Source: Amphimedon queenslandica (lineage: Eukaryota > Porifera > Demospongiae > Haplosclerida > Niphatidae). From it: 64,000 bases of DNA. Shown here one piece after another: positions 12,501 to 25,600 of the stretch (positions are counted from its first letter, which is position 1; each line of letters starts with the position of its first letter). Both the position numbers and the translations under genes were made by a program. The notes beneath the pieces were generated by a model. It searched no databases, had not been told where the DNA came from, and was given only the letters and a program-made list of their open reading frames with translations. Where the stretch lies: NCBI RefSeq assembly GCF_000090795.2, contig NW_003546298.1:65827-129826 (forward strand), read 5' to 3'.

Positions 12501-13754
12501 CCTCATTGAATCACTATCTCAGAGAAGGAGTGACATGAAAACTTATCCTCTAAACAGAGGTTATTTGTGGGCTCAAAAGATAGGATCTTCAAAGGTGTAT
12601 GCTAATATAGTAGCAGGAGGATTTGGAGGCATGGGTTATACTGGTGTCAAACTGTATGCACGAGCAAAACTTAGTCTACATGCCTGGTCAAGTACTTATT
12701 CTGGTCTTGATGTGCTATTTTCTTACTTACAAACTTTTCCTGACAATGAATCAGACAGCACTTTAACTTACAGGCATTACATAAAGATAGTGGGTTATAC
12801 ACTTTTGAATGATTACGACAGCACCACAGATAATTACAAGTACACTCGTTCATGGCACAAGTCTGTCCGCGTCTTCAGCACTGGTTACTCTTTCTGGATA
12901 TACGTAGGTACCTTGCGACTGACTCTTTCTGGGTACATTGGTGGAACTATGAAATTTCATGCTAATATAGCTCATCTTGAAAATGACTACAATACAACAG
13001 GGGCATCACTAGCTCAGCTAACAACTGGACCTACATTTACTGTTACTGGACAAGCTGAAGCTAATGTCTTGGTGAGAGAAACTAAGAATAAACAAGAGAG
13101 AAAGAGAGAGTTTTTTTGCAATCTTTTAATTTATCTTCCTTTGAGCAGGGGGTATACAAGATAGGATTGAGTGTCTCAGCTAATATTGGCTATCACATAA
13201 CACCAAAGGCATCGACCACAGTCTGTGATACACCTCCTAAAGGAGATGCTAATGCTTGCTTTGAGGTATATGGAACTAATAGTGGAGGAATCTCTCTTGG
13301 AGCTTATTGGAAAAAGAGAAGTATAAGATGTTACTGGAAATGGGGACCACGGTGCAGTGTAAGTACATTCAGTTTTAACATGCATTAATTAACAAAGGTG
13401 ACAGACTAGCAGACACTTGAATTTCCTGAAAGGTCATAAATTCTTACCCTTTATTAAACCATTTTGATATGATTGTTCCTACTAGTATTAGACATTAATT
13501 ATCCATAACACTTTTTGCCATAACTATATACCCCATCATTTTATATTTACAATGATGAATGATCAACAAACATACCCTGCCTCAACCCATTAAAAAGGAG
13601 AGACAATGTATGGATTTAAGTGGCCTAAGCTGTTTTCATGTCATTTTATCACATGTAGATTTATTGGTCTGGAAGAAAAAGATTCTCTCCACTCTCACGC
13701 TCATGGAACCTGAACAGTGGGAGGACGAAGCTGTATAGTCTAGTTATTGCATGA
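9530..13754 (+). CDS. Large lipid transfer protein (vitellogenin-N/MTP type)
   Basis: Eleven exons join in phase: 9530-9631, 9682-9781, 9875-9974, 10102-10314, 10362-10747, 10874-10975, 11024-11130, 11623-11706, 11764-13071, 13149-13358 and 13659-13754 (TGA), ~935 residues. A signal peptide (residues 1-25, VLVVLTLFLVFITS) is followed by an N-terminal beta domain with GVFHPKEEKEWIVNFKKSI, typical of the lipoprotein N-terminal barrel. Exons 5-9 give a helical repeat region (GTLGRHANVEEKIVRYLL), and a beta-rich C-terminal part follows. HSRGKRSSS near the end of the helical part looks like a furin site. The length suits microsomal triglyceride transfer protein better than vitellogenin or apoB, but it may be a separate sponge member. 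The expected role is lipid loading or transport through ER/secretory routes. The superfamily call is fairly safe; the subfamily is not. Confidence 0.65.
11153..11520 (+). repeat. Two-copy ~180 bp tandem repeat in intron 7
   Basis: Segments at about 11153-11329 and 11330-11520 share ordered landmarks: CTCAAAAATTATT, AAGGACATCAATAT, GGTGATTTT and GGAAAAAACCA, with many differences. This is an old tandem duplication inside an intron of the lipid transfer gene. Confidence 0.6.
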
Positions 13755-14004
13755 TATGTGAATGCTATGGCAAACATTTTTTAAATGTTCTTTGCAATGG
13801 GAATCTGATTGGATCACCACACTGTGTCTGCAAGAATAAATGAAGTCATGCACACTCAGATATGTGATAATAGACAAATAGGTTTAGGTATTAGACATTG
13901 TTATTTTTCAATAGTTTAGATTTAATTCAACTTTTTAATAGTTTGGCATTTTTAATAGTTTAACGTTTTTAATAGTTTACCATTTTTAATAGTTTAACAT
14001 TTTT
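13755..14004. other. Intergenic with a recurring spacer and ATAGTTT repeats
   Basis: Contains AAGTCATGCACACTCAGA and TTAGACATTGTTATTTTT, which recur near 30604-30652 (the latter also, diverged, near 36279 and 37630), then four or five short repeats of TTTTTAATAGTTT (13910-14000). The spacer marks the edge of the duplicated deaminase/ankyrin block. Confidence 0.5.
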
Positions 14005-14960
14005 CAACCTCATTATAACTTTTTCTGTATTGATTCTGATCTTATGGAAGAATGCCCCATCAATGATCAGAATGTGTTGTTAAAGTATTGTTCATATGCT
14101 TAGAAAGTTTTGCAGATTCTGCTAAGATTAAAGTAATGACTAGTATTGAAGCTGTGTTGACTAAAGAGGGTTCTAAAACTGATCCTGAAGTTGCTTTGAA
14201 GCTTTTGGGAAAGTGGACAAATAGAACCATGAAAAATCTTTTAAAAATTAATAGAACACTTTTTTCCTGAAGAAGCAAAGTACTTTACAATTAAAAAGTA
14301 TAAATATTATCAATAGAAATTAATTTTCTGGCTACCTCCTTTAATTGCTAAAGCTCAGTTCATGCATCATTTTGGTAGCAGCTACTTCAAAGTAATAATG
14401 GAGAAACTGCACTGATGGTTGCTTGCAATAATCAACATTGTCAAGTTGTTGAATTTTTACTTAGTAAAAATCCTGATATTAATATTTGTACAAATTATGG
14501 CTGGACAGCTTTGATGTTAAGTTGCTCTAAAGGTTATCATATAATTGTGGACCTTTTACTTAAAATGAATGCTGATATTAGTATTAAAGACAAAGATGAA
14601 TGGAATGCTTTTAACCTTGCTTGTTATCATGGACATTACCAGGTTGTTGAAGTGTTACTCAGTCACATCAGAGCTATTGATGATCAAGATAACAATGAAC
14701 GTAATATTCCAATGAACACTCAGACCCAAAATGGATGGACTTCTTTGATGCTTGCTTGTCACAGTGGACATCATCAACTTGTGGAGCTCCTACTAAATGC
14801 TGAACCAGATATTAACATTCCAGAAAATGTAAGGGGGTTTTTGAAGAAAATCCAGTTCCACAATCCATTCAGAATTATTGAGTGCTGCATATAGGAAATC
14901 AGGTAATGGAGATAAAGATTACACTCAAGATACACAGAATGTTAGACACAATTACTGAGA
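14005..14960 (+). pseudogene. Ankyrin relic D, truncated
   Basis: Starts abruptly inside the middle region (matching the HYNFLCIDPLSDLMEE part of B). It carries frame breaks near 14098 and 14260, lacks the first ankyrin repeats, and is open from 14415 to 14894 through several repeats. It then jumps from the PDINIPENVRG repeat straight to the C-terminal EENPVQFHSE segment. Leader, 2A motif and Death-fold domain are absent. It shares with A and B the shortened repeat after IDDQDNN, so it belongs to their branch rather than to C. Confidence 0.85.
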
Positions 14961-15719
14961 GCATAACATTTCTAGTTTTAATTTTTTGTGATCAATGACC
15001 TTTTTATTATACCATTTTTAAAGTCAAATGGAGCAGATAGGAAGAGTAATAGCTAGCAGACTTGTTCATACACGAGAATTAGTAATACATGTACCTGCTA
15101 AAAAATTAAATTTGGAGCTCCTAACCATGATTGGCTATATACCCTTTTACACAAGGTGCACTATTGAATCATTTAGTGTCATTGAGTTATACACATAATA
15201 TGCACAACCCTAAACTGTCTGTTAATTAGAATTATTTAAACAATATCATGAATAGTTCCCTTTGATGTTTATGTGTTAATGAGCAATTAAAATGGTATAA
15301 CCTCCCTGGTCCAATGTAACCAAAAAATTCATTTTGAACATAGTTGAAATTATTTTGCAAGGAAACATTAAATCAGCAATTATTGTCAGCTGCCAGACGG
15401 TGATCTCTATCAGCACGTGGCTTCTTAACTCTTCTGGATTGAGTGCTAGCTCTTCCTCGACAGGCACTTCTATGAGCTCTTTTGGTCAGTCTTCTTCTAG
15501 CAAACCTCACTTCTCTCTCTTTAGGAGTCTCAGTGTCCCTATGAGCTCTGGATTTACTGCCAACAATTGCAGCCATGAGTGTATCCTGACCTACAATACC
15601 TCTTTTCCATTAAATGTACAAAAATATGGTTATGCTTAGCTCCTGTAACACTGTAAGTGTCTGAAAATTAGCATTGGATTATGCATGTACACATACATCT
15701 AAAATAGTTTTTTTAATGG
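14961..15719. other. Intergenic; 3' flank of relic D and an arginine-rich open frame
   Basis: 14961-15240 matches the flank of gene A. On the minus strand, 15373-15576 is open and rich in Arg/Ser (SRAHRDTETPKEREVRFARR), perhaps a transposon-derived fragment. I cannot place it in a family and do not call it a gene. Confidence 0.3.
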
Positions 15720-16210
15720 TGTGGCACAATCTTAATGATTGCATTTTATATACAGTGACTTATCCATGCAACAAATGTGCTCAACTTATTATCCAGTCTT
15801 TTATGAGTTGTGTCTATTACACGAATACCGTAGATCAGGAAATTAGTGTGGAACAAAATTTTTGTGTTTTAAAGTTGTGCTGTGATTTAATTTTTACTAA
15901 ATAAGACTATGTTATGTATTATTGAATGTGGCATGTAATTATATGGGTAATCTAATTTTTGCAAAATTCTAATCCAGTAAAATTAAAATCACAGTAAAAA
16001 TTTCTAGATAGACGGTAATTAAGTGGCAGTGCGATGGCTCAGAGACCTCTCACAAACTGGGATATCATGCCAATGGGTCAATCCCTCTAATTAGTGTTTT
16101 AAATATTGCTGTTGTGTAGAGAGTATCTTCCAATAAATGACATTGACATGGATTTTAAAAGAATGCATCCAGCTCTTTTTGATGGGTCAAGTGCTTCATC
16201 AAAACTATAG
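15720..16210 (+). pseudogene. dCMP deaminase-like relic, split by a transposon
   Basis: 15720-15825 matches exon 3 of the gene at 2936 (HNLNDCILYTVTYPCNKCAQLIIQS is readable). After a 192 bp element, 16020-16075 resumes with the WQCDGSE region, and 16120-16205 matches exon 4. The start of exon 3, carrying the zinc His, is missing, and frames are broken. Non-functional. Confidence 0.85.
15826..16017. mobile_element. MITE-like element, TACCG...CGGTA ends
   Basis: 192 bp begin TACCGTAGAT and end AGACGGTA. The ends are imperfect inverted repeats (TACCGT..AGAT.AG.AAATT against its complement). It interrupts a deaminase relic whose parent at about 3643 has no insert, so the insertion is supported by an empty site. 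Ends plus TA suggest a TA-targeting (Tc1/mariner-like) element; no coding sequence. Confidence 0.65.
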
Positions 16211-16686
16211 TAATAGTATTAATTAAAACCCTAATTGACTTATTATTTATTTTGCTATTTGTAGACTAGAAAATCTGGTGAGACTACCTTTTCAATTTTA
16301 AGCATTAATTGTATAGAAATTATATTGCATGCAATTTTACATTATTTTTAATTTATTTCTGGTTTGGTATAGTTTACATTGCAACATTTGCATTATACGG
16401 TACATATAACAACACCAAAAATTAAATATAACAATTCTAAAATCAATTAATCAATAATAATATGAATATCACAATCATATTAATATAGTACCACATTGCA
16501 TATTCTTGAAAACACTATAGCAACACGTACAATATTAATACATAGATAGTAAAGTAAATGATAATAATGATTAATATGATCCAATAAATTTGAATAATGC
16601 ATTAATATCAATAACAGTAATGATAGCATCAAAAGTAATAGTAACAACAATAGTGGTATAGTAACTACAACTAAAATATTAATTAC
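16211..16686. other. Intergenic, AT-rich, no gene seen
   Basis: The first ~170 bp continues the block that follows the deaminase gene (compare 3945-4080). The rest is TAATA-rich low-complexity DNA up to the sacsin-like stop codon. Confidence 0.5.
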
Positions 16687-19600
16687 CTACTGTATCACAC
16701 TATTAATCAAATCGTAGACCTTTTCAGCTTGTTTAGTTATATCAGAAGCTTGATGAAGACTATACTTATCAACTGGTGCATTTGGTCTGTTGTGTCTATT
16801 AGGATAACGTGTATCTAAGTAATATTGCTCCATATTAGATACTAAATTATTTAGTTGTGATAGCGATCCTTCACATGAACTAAGAGCTCTTGCATGAACA
16901 ATCAATTCGTGACGTTTAAGATAAATCTCATTCAATCCCAATAAGGCATACATACCAGCCTTAAGTGCCTTTTCCATCACCTGGTGAGCCATAAATATGA
17001 CTTGAGATGAGACTTCTTCTTTAGATGACGAGAATAAATCGTTCATAGCTTGTAGATCAGACTTTGCCTGTCTCATCCAACGCTTAGCCTCAATCATATC
17101 AACTTGAGGCTGAAAACTAAAAAAACTTCCACTATCTTGTGTTGTATGGCTCTGTTGAGATCTACTAAAATTATTGCCACCAAAACTGCTTCCTCCTTCT
17201 CCCCCTCCTCCTCCCCTTCCACTATGTCCATATCTTCTATTGCGTGCACTTTTATCCCACTGGTTAAAATTTGACTCCCATTGAGATCTAAAGCTAGTTC
17301 CTGTATGGTGACTATAATACTGAGTAACATCACGATCAAGCAATGGGAGATTGTTCTCCAGACGATTGAGCTGACACTTTAAAAATTTGAAAACCTCTTC
17401 ATAAATACTCACTTTAGATGGTTCAGCTTTATCAGGATGATATAGCAGATACAAACGCCTCACCCCTCTTCTCCTTTCAGCATCTGGTAGACTCCACAAT
17501 AGCCTAAGCTGCTCACATACTTCCTTCTTTAGCCTGTATACTTCATTATCTTTAGTTTCAGCCTTTGCTTCACTAGTATCTTGGTGAATCCCACTATGTG
17601 GAAGTGGAACTCTTTCTTGATGATGATTAGGAGACACTGGTGCCTCTCGACGTACAAGCTTATACAGGCAAGAAATAGATACAGTTTCTTCATGGATTTC
17701 ATCTTTATTATCAATCTGAATGACAAATTTCCTTAAGAAATGATTATTGACATCTTCTTGCTGTACTTCATGAAGTATGATGGCCCAAATAAAATCATCA
17801 TCACGTCTTTCATACCCAACCCACTCTTGAGGACGAAATATGTGATTAACATTGTGATCGAGAAATGACTTCCAGTGCATTGTCATACTTTGCCCAGGCT
17901 CTGGCTTGCTATCATCAGCACTGATTAAATACTCATCTATATTGACATCCTGATCATATTCTTCCATAACTGATTTGAAATCTTCTTCACTCTGAACATC
18001 AAGAAGTTTAAACATTAATTCGTTTAATTCTTTCAATTTTATTGCTTCATTGCTTACAACTTGTGCCAATACATTACAAAGTTCATGAGCAAAACTTTTT
18101 CGTAATTTTACACTGATAGTACTAGTAGCTTCATCACTGCTATACAAAGTGTAGTTTTGATCCTCATCACATATAAAAAGAAACTGGGCTTTAAGTATAC
18201 CAACTTTGATTGAATTAATCATTACACATGCAGTGAAGTCAGTGACTGTTTTACATTGAAGATTTTTAATAAAATTAACCATTAAAGCAGCATTTGGTTC
18301 TGACAGATCTGGTAAAACTTTTAAAATTATTTTTGTGAGACCATCACAATAAACTGAAATTGAGCAAAGGTTTGTTAGGCAATTAAGCCTTTCACATAAA
18401 TTGCTATGGGACAGTGATATAATACCTGATTCTAGCTTATTGTGACTAACAGAAGATAGACTCTTTGGAGATAATTTTCTTGGTAACTTGCAGCACAGTT
18501 CTTTCTCTAAGACATCATCTGCTCTTAATAAAAAACTGCTCTTAATACTAAATAGTTTAAACTGTGACTCAGAGAAATCCCACTCAGATTTATGGCTGTA
18601 ATATACCTTTCTATCACGATAAACGAGCTTTGTTGATAAAACTAATTCATCATCAATTGATGGGAGATACAAAGGTTCCAGTATTTTTTCAGTTTCTTGT
18701 GTCACATCTTTTAATAAATCAGAAAGTGCTTGCATTGCATTTCTTACTAATTCTTCATCGTTGGGATTACTAATAACTTTACATTGTTGATGGAGCCTCT
18801 CTAGCATATACTGTATATGCTTTAGTTCCACACTATATGTTACTCCTGCTTCTGACAATGCAAACGACAAATAATGCAAACTGACTGGCAATGCATTAAT
18901 GTAAGGACAAAATCTTGTGCTTTTTTCAGATCCTGATGAATTAATAGTCATAACAACTTGCAATGAATTTACAAGTACAGGCTTGCTAACTTCACGACCA
19001 TTATTAGGTTCAGCACTGACTGGAATAAAGGGAACTAAAGACAGTTCCTTTAACAGACTTTTGTCATGATTATAAATGAATGTTATGTTGTCTTTAATAA
19101 CTTCTATTACAGATGCACTATCACTAATTCTTGATACAGTATACGTTGACATTAATTCAAAGTCAGCCAAATGAGACCTTGAAATGTTTTCAACGTTTTT
19201 AAAAACATCTGTTGCAGAAGGTTCAGTAACTACTCTTAATTGATTTAGTACCTTGTTTTCAGCTACAGACATGCAACATGCTGGTAGTTGTATAACTGGT
19301 TTGACAGTCCATAGAAGCGAAGCATTTAGTTCATCAAACCTAACAGCTCCATTAAAACAAGTAAAGCCAGTATTATTGGGTGGCGGAGCAATCCATGACA
19401 ATAGACTCAAATCAGCAGTACAAACAAAAGGAATTTCACAAATTGTAGACAATAATGTGGGTGACTTATGGATATCAGTAGCTTTAGTTGAGAATAGATA
19501 TTCCACAAGCACACTAGAGGTATCTTTGCAATGATTTTTTGATACTTCATCACAAAATTCTATAAATTCCTCTGGTGTTACTTTAGTACAAAGACCAATA

Positions 19601-22600
19601 AATTTTAAGAAATCAAGCCATTCCTTTTTTCTATATTCTTCAACAAGAAAATTAAACTTGTCAGGAAATGAATTGAATATGTCCACAGTATGGTCGACAA
19701 AATGATTAACAGGATAAAGTTTATCATCATTTGAATGAGAAACTAAGAATGGCAAATTCTTTGCACAGTTAACAAACTTTGCAGCTTTTTCACTCTGTTC
19801 ACCTGTCATTTTTAAAGCATGTTTTAAATTGGGAAAAAGACTCTTTCTTATGTATTCCATGTGACACATTCGTTCATCAAAATCTAATTTGTCAAATACT
19901 GGAAAAATTATGTTACAGTACACTTCAGTAGGTGACAACTCCTGACCAAGAAGAAAAAAATTATTTGGGCATAGGCATTTCCAAGATCCATCTCTTTCCA
20001 AGAAGACAATTCTGTCAATAGGTGCCCACTTATCATGTGCTTCTAGTGGGAATTGAGGATCATCAGGCCAAAGACAAACATGTTTTTCAACTAACTTTGT
20101 GACTGTTCCATTAATACTTTTGAACAAAGGGAGGCATAGGATCTTGTCTAAGATCTCCTTGTCATTATAAAATGATGTTTTGTTGAGATATGACGTTATG
20201 ATCTGAATTTGTGAGTCATTTAGTGTTGTAACTTTTTGGGTAAAGCAAAGCTCATCTTGTCTGCATACATGAAAGATGACATTCAAAATACAATCATATT
20301 GTGTCATACTAGGACAAAAATTAATTATTGCCTGAGGATATCCTTCAGATATAAGTATAGGGACATTTAAACCCTCTAAAATATTAAAAGCATCATCTTT
20401 CATACCTGGTTCAACAACTGGCAATATATCAGATGAACTACTGTAGAGTTTATTATTCCTAGCTGGTAACAAGGCCCACTCCTGAACAATTTCATTCTGA
20501 TAAACAATGAAGTAGTCATCTGTTGTAATGCATTCCCATAATTCCTTTAAAGTACAACCATCAATGACATTGCTGGGTGCTTCGTCTCCTTTCAATTTTG
20601 ACGGTAAATTATCATCAAGTATTTTTGATATATGACTGAATAAACTGCTGCTACTTATACTGAGGAAATAGTACCGTGAAAGAGATACATTGAAGAGTTC
20701 TGGATGCAAGAACTTATCTTTACTATCAGAGAAAAGTGAGGAATAACTACTAAAAAGAACTTGGTCATTCTCATTAAAATTTCTAAGAATATCATCAGAT
20801 GTGAGCAAAAGCGGATAGCCAATAGGAGATTTTGGAAACTCAGATGAATTACATAGAATGTATTTAAGAAAATCTTGAAAGCATTGAATAGTTTGAAATG
20901 GACTTTCCTGTAGCTTAACTGGTACACCAGATGTCAAAATCAAAGAATAAAAATTAGTATAAAAGGAAAATACAGACACTGGACTTACTACTGGAGGATC
21001 AAATACTTCTTTAAAGTTTTGATAGATATTATGAGGTGCACAAGTTACTGACATCTGAATTTTATTCACAACAGGTAATATACTCTTAACATACTCAGGC
21101 TGAAAGTATACTTGGGTAAATCCGTTATCACTTTTTAATGGACACCACTCCATTTTTACCTTGCTTTGTGACGTCTTAACTTCAATTGCCAGAACAGATA
21201 TATTATGATTATAAAGATGTTGCACTACATTAAGAGCTAATGTATGCCAGTCACCCTCTAATCTTCCACTATCACCACCTTTATCAAACAGAGGAAAAAG
21301 ATCATAATAACTGTTAACAAGGGAAGAAACATCTTGGGAAGAGTAACTTTCAGATTCAGATATAAAATAGGATCTAGCTTTATCTAACAGCAATGCATAA
21401 CAGGATGCTATAGCTTGTAAGATGAATCTGTTCCATTTTATCTTATCGTCTTCCTTGTCTCCATTCCAAAGTGAACGACGATTGTTATTTAGAGCAAACT
21501 GACCATTAACATGTACAGGAAGATTTGTAAATACGGGCAATGGCAAAAAGCAAAAAACACGACCTTGTATATGAGTATCTCCATCTAAAGGAGCTGCAAT
21601 GCCATACTTTGGCTGAACTCTATCATTACCAACTCCATTTTGAATGAGCCATCTTTTAGTAACTTCTTCATTATGAGGCTTCAGAATACTAAGCTGTATT
21701 GGATATGTCACAATGAATGGCTTTTTGCTACTTTTGAAAGAAAGCAGTTTCTGATGGAATCCTTCTCTCTGTTGTTGGTCTTCTTGTGAAATATTTATTT
21801 CATAGCTTAGCTTTAATGAACTATGTCTATCATCGATGATATAGAAGCTAAATTGTTTGATGTGGTTCAAAAATAGAAGAGCATCTTCAATTTCATTTAC
21901 CCACTCAGTGAGCTTCCTTTCTATTACACTGACAGAAAGGTGAGTTGTTTTGTCTAACAATTCAGTTGATTCAAATCCACTTTGTGTTCGCAATGGGAAT
22001 CTAAAGAGAGTACCAGTTGTTAAATTATCAGGCAAATGAATGTTAGATGGTGAAATCCGAAGAAAGCTGGATTGAAGATCACTCATAATTTCTAGAAAAT
22101 AATCATCAATGTTATATTGTCTTCCAGGACAGGAGTAATCTGCTTCTGGTACATATTTACAGTGTGGGTCAAATACACAAAGTGTGTTTCCTCTAGTAAT
22201 AAAACTAGGACAGTCAGTGAGGTGATACACAACATTGAAACCAATACCAAACTGACCAATTGATTCATCATCATCACGCTTAGAACCAAGACCCAACTTC
22301 TGAATACCTTCCAAATCAACATCACTAAATTCCTTATCATTCCATACCAGTAGGGCAGGTCCTTGTAATTCTTTTCCCCATGTTTCTGATGGTACTGTTT
22401 CATTCCCATGCTGTCTTTTGTCAAGTATTATTCGTATTTTAGTAGCTTTAGCATCATCAGCATTTTGCAGTAGTTCTTTAAGAAATGTTGCATCCAGTGG
22501 ATATTCTTGCAGTATATTCCTAATGCGCCGAGTAAGTTCTTCCTTTTGACCAAAAGGAACCCCAAGAAAACTTTGTTGTGAGTGATGGGCAAATTTATTC

Positions 22601-25600
22601 AAAAACCTACTACGAATGGGCTTAACACCAAGTGTCAGTGCTACTCCTCGAGTTAGTTTATCGTGCACATAAAAGCTCTCATCGTCTGGTGGTAGCCATG
22701 GTGAATCATTAAAGGACAATTGGCTTACATATCGAAGAGTAAAAGAATTATCAATAAGTATAATATCTCCATTGTAGTTTGAAACTTGAGATGAATCATT
22801 GGTCATTGAATTTAACCCTAAAATCATGCTCAAAGCAATATTTTGATTCCTTTTTGGTATTTTATGAGATGCAAAATCTTTATACATTGCCTCAAAAGCT
22901 ACCAATATGTCGTCATAGTTAAAAGTTGTCTTAATATCAAGGCACTTTAAAAGTTTATCTTTTTCAGAAAGCATTGATGGCAGCTTGTAAAGATAAGGGC
23001 CATCATTATGTTTCCAGTTAACAGCTACATCCCGTGGACAAACAAAAGCTTTACCTGTCCATATAAATGGTTTATTGTAATACCTTGATAATGACTGAGA
23101 TTGCACATTATCAAGTGATTCATCCAAAAAAGCATATATTTTGTGACACATTTTATCAATAAGTTCATAATGACCATTAGATGCAGGTGGTTTAAATGAA
23201 CAAATCAAGGTATTGAAGTGTTCCAGAACTTCATCAAATGATGGCTTAGTAGCAATTTCCAATAACTTCATCACCCTTGATCTTACAGTGCCGCAACCTC
23301 CATCACTGACAGAATCAGTATTAAGTATTGCTCTTTGAGAGCCAACTATGAAAGCAGTGTCTATTGCTTTACTACGTGAATCACAAATTAATTCATTAGG
23401 AGACAGTAGCATGTGACCCTCACCCTTCCAATGTATGAAGTAATCTTCAGGCTTTGGTAAGACAGGTAAAAATCGCATCTTTTTCAACTCATCAGGAATG
23501 GGAGATGTGATATACTGCAATATAGCTTTTACTCTTTTCATTGCTTTACTTTTGTCAATAACAATGATTGATTCAATTGTTTTAGCACTTTTAATAATTA
23601 TGTCCATTGATAGTTTCTCTGACATCATTCCAAACTCAAATAATATGGGACGTACTAAATTATTTTGATAGAAGCTTAATAATGGAAACATGGCATCATC
23701 AGGATCAAATATGTCTTCAAATACAACTGGATCAATTAGTTGGTTGGCTACCTTTAAGTTTATGCCATTAGGAGAGCATGGAATGCATGGAAATTTTTTT
23801 ATTTTGCTTTTAACATTCTTATATTCATTTGAATTTATTTGCTCTGACATGGCAATAGCCAATAACATACAGAAAATAACTTCATTGCGAATTTGTATTT
23901 GTGCATTAAATGATGCTATATTGGATAAAAAGCAGCTAGTAAACTCATTTTCATTAAGAACATGTAGGCTATCATTCAAGTTCTGTAACTGCTGCATATG
24001 GTCAGGTGGTAAGGAAACTACTGGTAATTGAAGAATAGAAAGAGCTTCTTCAGGAAAGGAGCACTTACCAGCTATTGAGAATAATGGTGAAGGAATAAAA
24101 CAAGACTGCTCTAGTGTCTGCCATTTATTTAAAGAAGCCGAGTAGAAGAGCTTTTGTTCTGATAGTATATTAATCAAAGGTTTAACAAGAGAGACATATG
24201 GATATTTCATACGCTTAGCAAGAGGCCACAAAAAGTAAAACTCATAGTTAAGTAAAGTTCCTGAGCAGTGCATTGCTTGCAATTTTTGAAGTAATTTGCA
24301 ATAAGCTTTTGGTATAGTTTTTTCCATTAAGTTTTTGTTCCATTGTACTCTAGAATCAGTAACTGTATCTGATGAAACTTCAGTCCAAATACCACTTCTG
24401 TTACTCATTACAGCAAAATTAGCACTGACATGTACTGGTAAGCCAGTACTAGGCATTGCTAGTGGCAAAAAACAGAATGCGGCTCCTTCTACTTCTTTAC
24501 ATTTGTAAAAACCCAAGTTTCCTTCATCAAGTTGACATGCGACAGAGGCCACAGCTGGTTTTGTGATATTCTGGTGTTGCCACTGCCCTTCTTGACTAGC
24601 TATTAACCAATGTTCAGTACTGCTTTCAATACAAGGTGACTTGATCACAACTTTCTGAAAATCATTACTATTACTACTACTAATATCAATAGACACATGG
24701 GTAATTTCCTCATTGTCCCTCCGTGAACTGAAGGTGATGTGCTTCATGTGCTGCAAAAATAGCAATAATTTAGAGCCACAATCAACTAAATCTCTCTTCA
24801 TGTGCTCTACAATATGTTCATCATAAACTTTAGAACTAATCTGACTCATACTTGTTCTAAAAGGAAACCTAAACATTGTCCCTTTATAATTTGATGATGA
24901 TTTGAAGCCGAATAAACCTTCATAAGGCACCAAATCCTGACAATTAGAAAAAATTCTTGACTGCTGGTACTTAATTTTTTTACCAGGTTTGCTCTGATCA
25001 TGGACTACACCTTTAAGGTATTTAAGCGTTGGATCGAATATGTACAACCACTCACCACTAACAAAAGAAGGTACATCAGTGATGTGATACACTGAGCAAA
25101 AACCAACACCAAATTTACCAATTTTAAGTGGCTGGTTAGCTTTAGTAGCACCAGCCAGTTTGGTTATGTTTTCAAAGTCTTCCTTGGTGAATGTGCTGTC
25201 ATTGTGGACAATCAGTGCTGGTCCATGGCTTTCTGCCATTCCTTTAAATAACAGCTTCTGCGTTGAATATGTTCGACTGTCATATAATATATTGACTTTA
25301 GTTGCCCCAGCATCATCAGCATTTTGAATCATCTCCTTTATAATAGTAATATCATCTTTGTATTCTTTCAAGATGTTACAAAGTCGTGTTGTTAATGGTT
25401 CATGTTGACCAGCATCATCAAATACATCCTCAGTGATATTAAGATGATCACTGAGTGGAGTTATTCCTAATATGGGGACCAAATAAGTCACTTTAGGATG
25501 TATTAGGTTATATTCTTTATCTGAAGCATTGGCAATATCACGAAGCATTTCATTGTCTGTATAAGATACATCNNNNNNNNNNNNNNNNNNNNNNNNNNNN

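Noticed and set aside
15373-15576. Arg/Ser-rich minus-strand open frame as a gene
   Set aside because: Biased composition, no splice partners, overlapping open frames on both strands, and it lies among relics.
16380-16680. AT-rich tract as a replication origin or matrix attachment site
   Set aside because: Composition alone is no evidence in an AT-rich genome.
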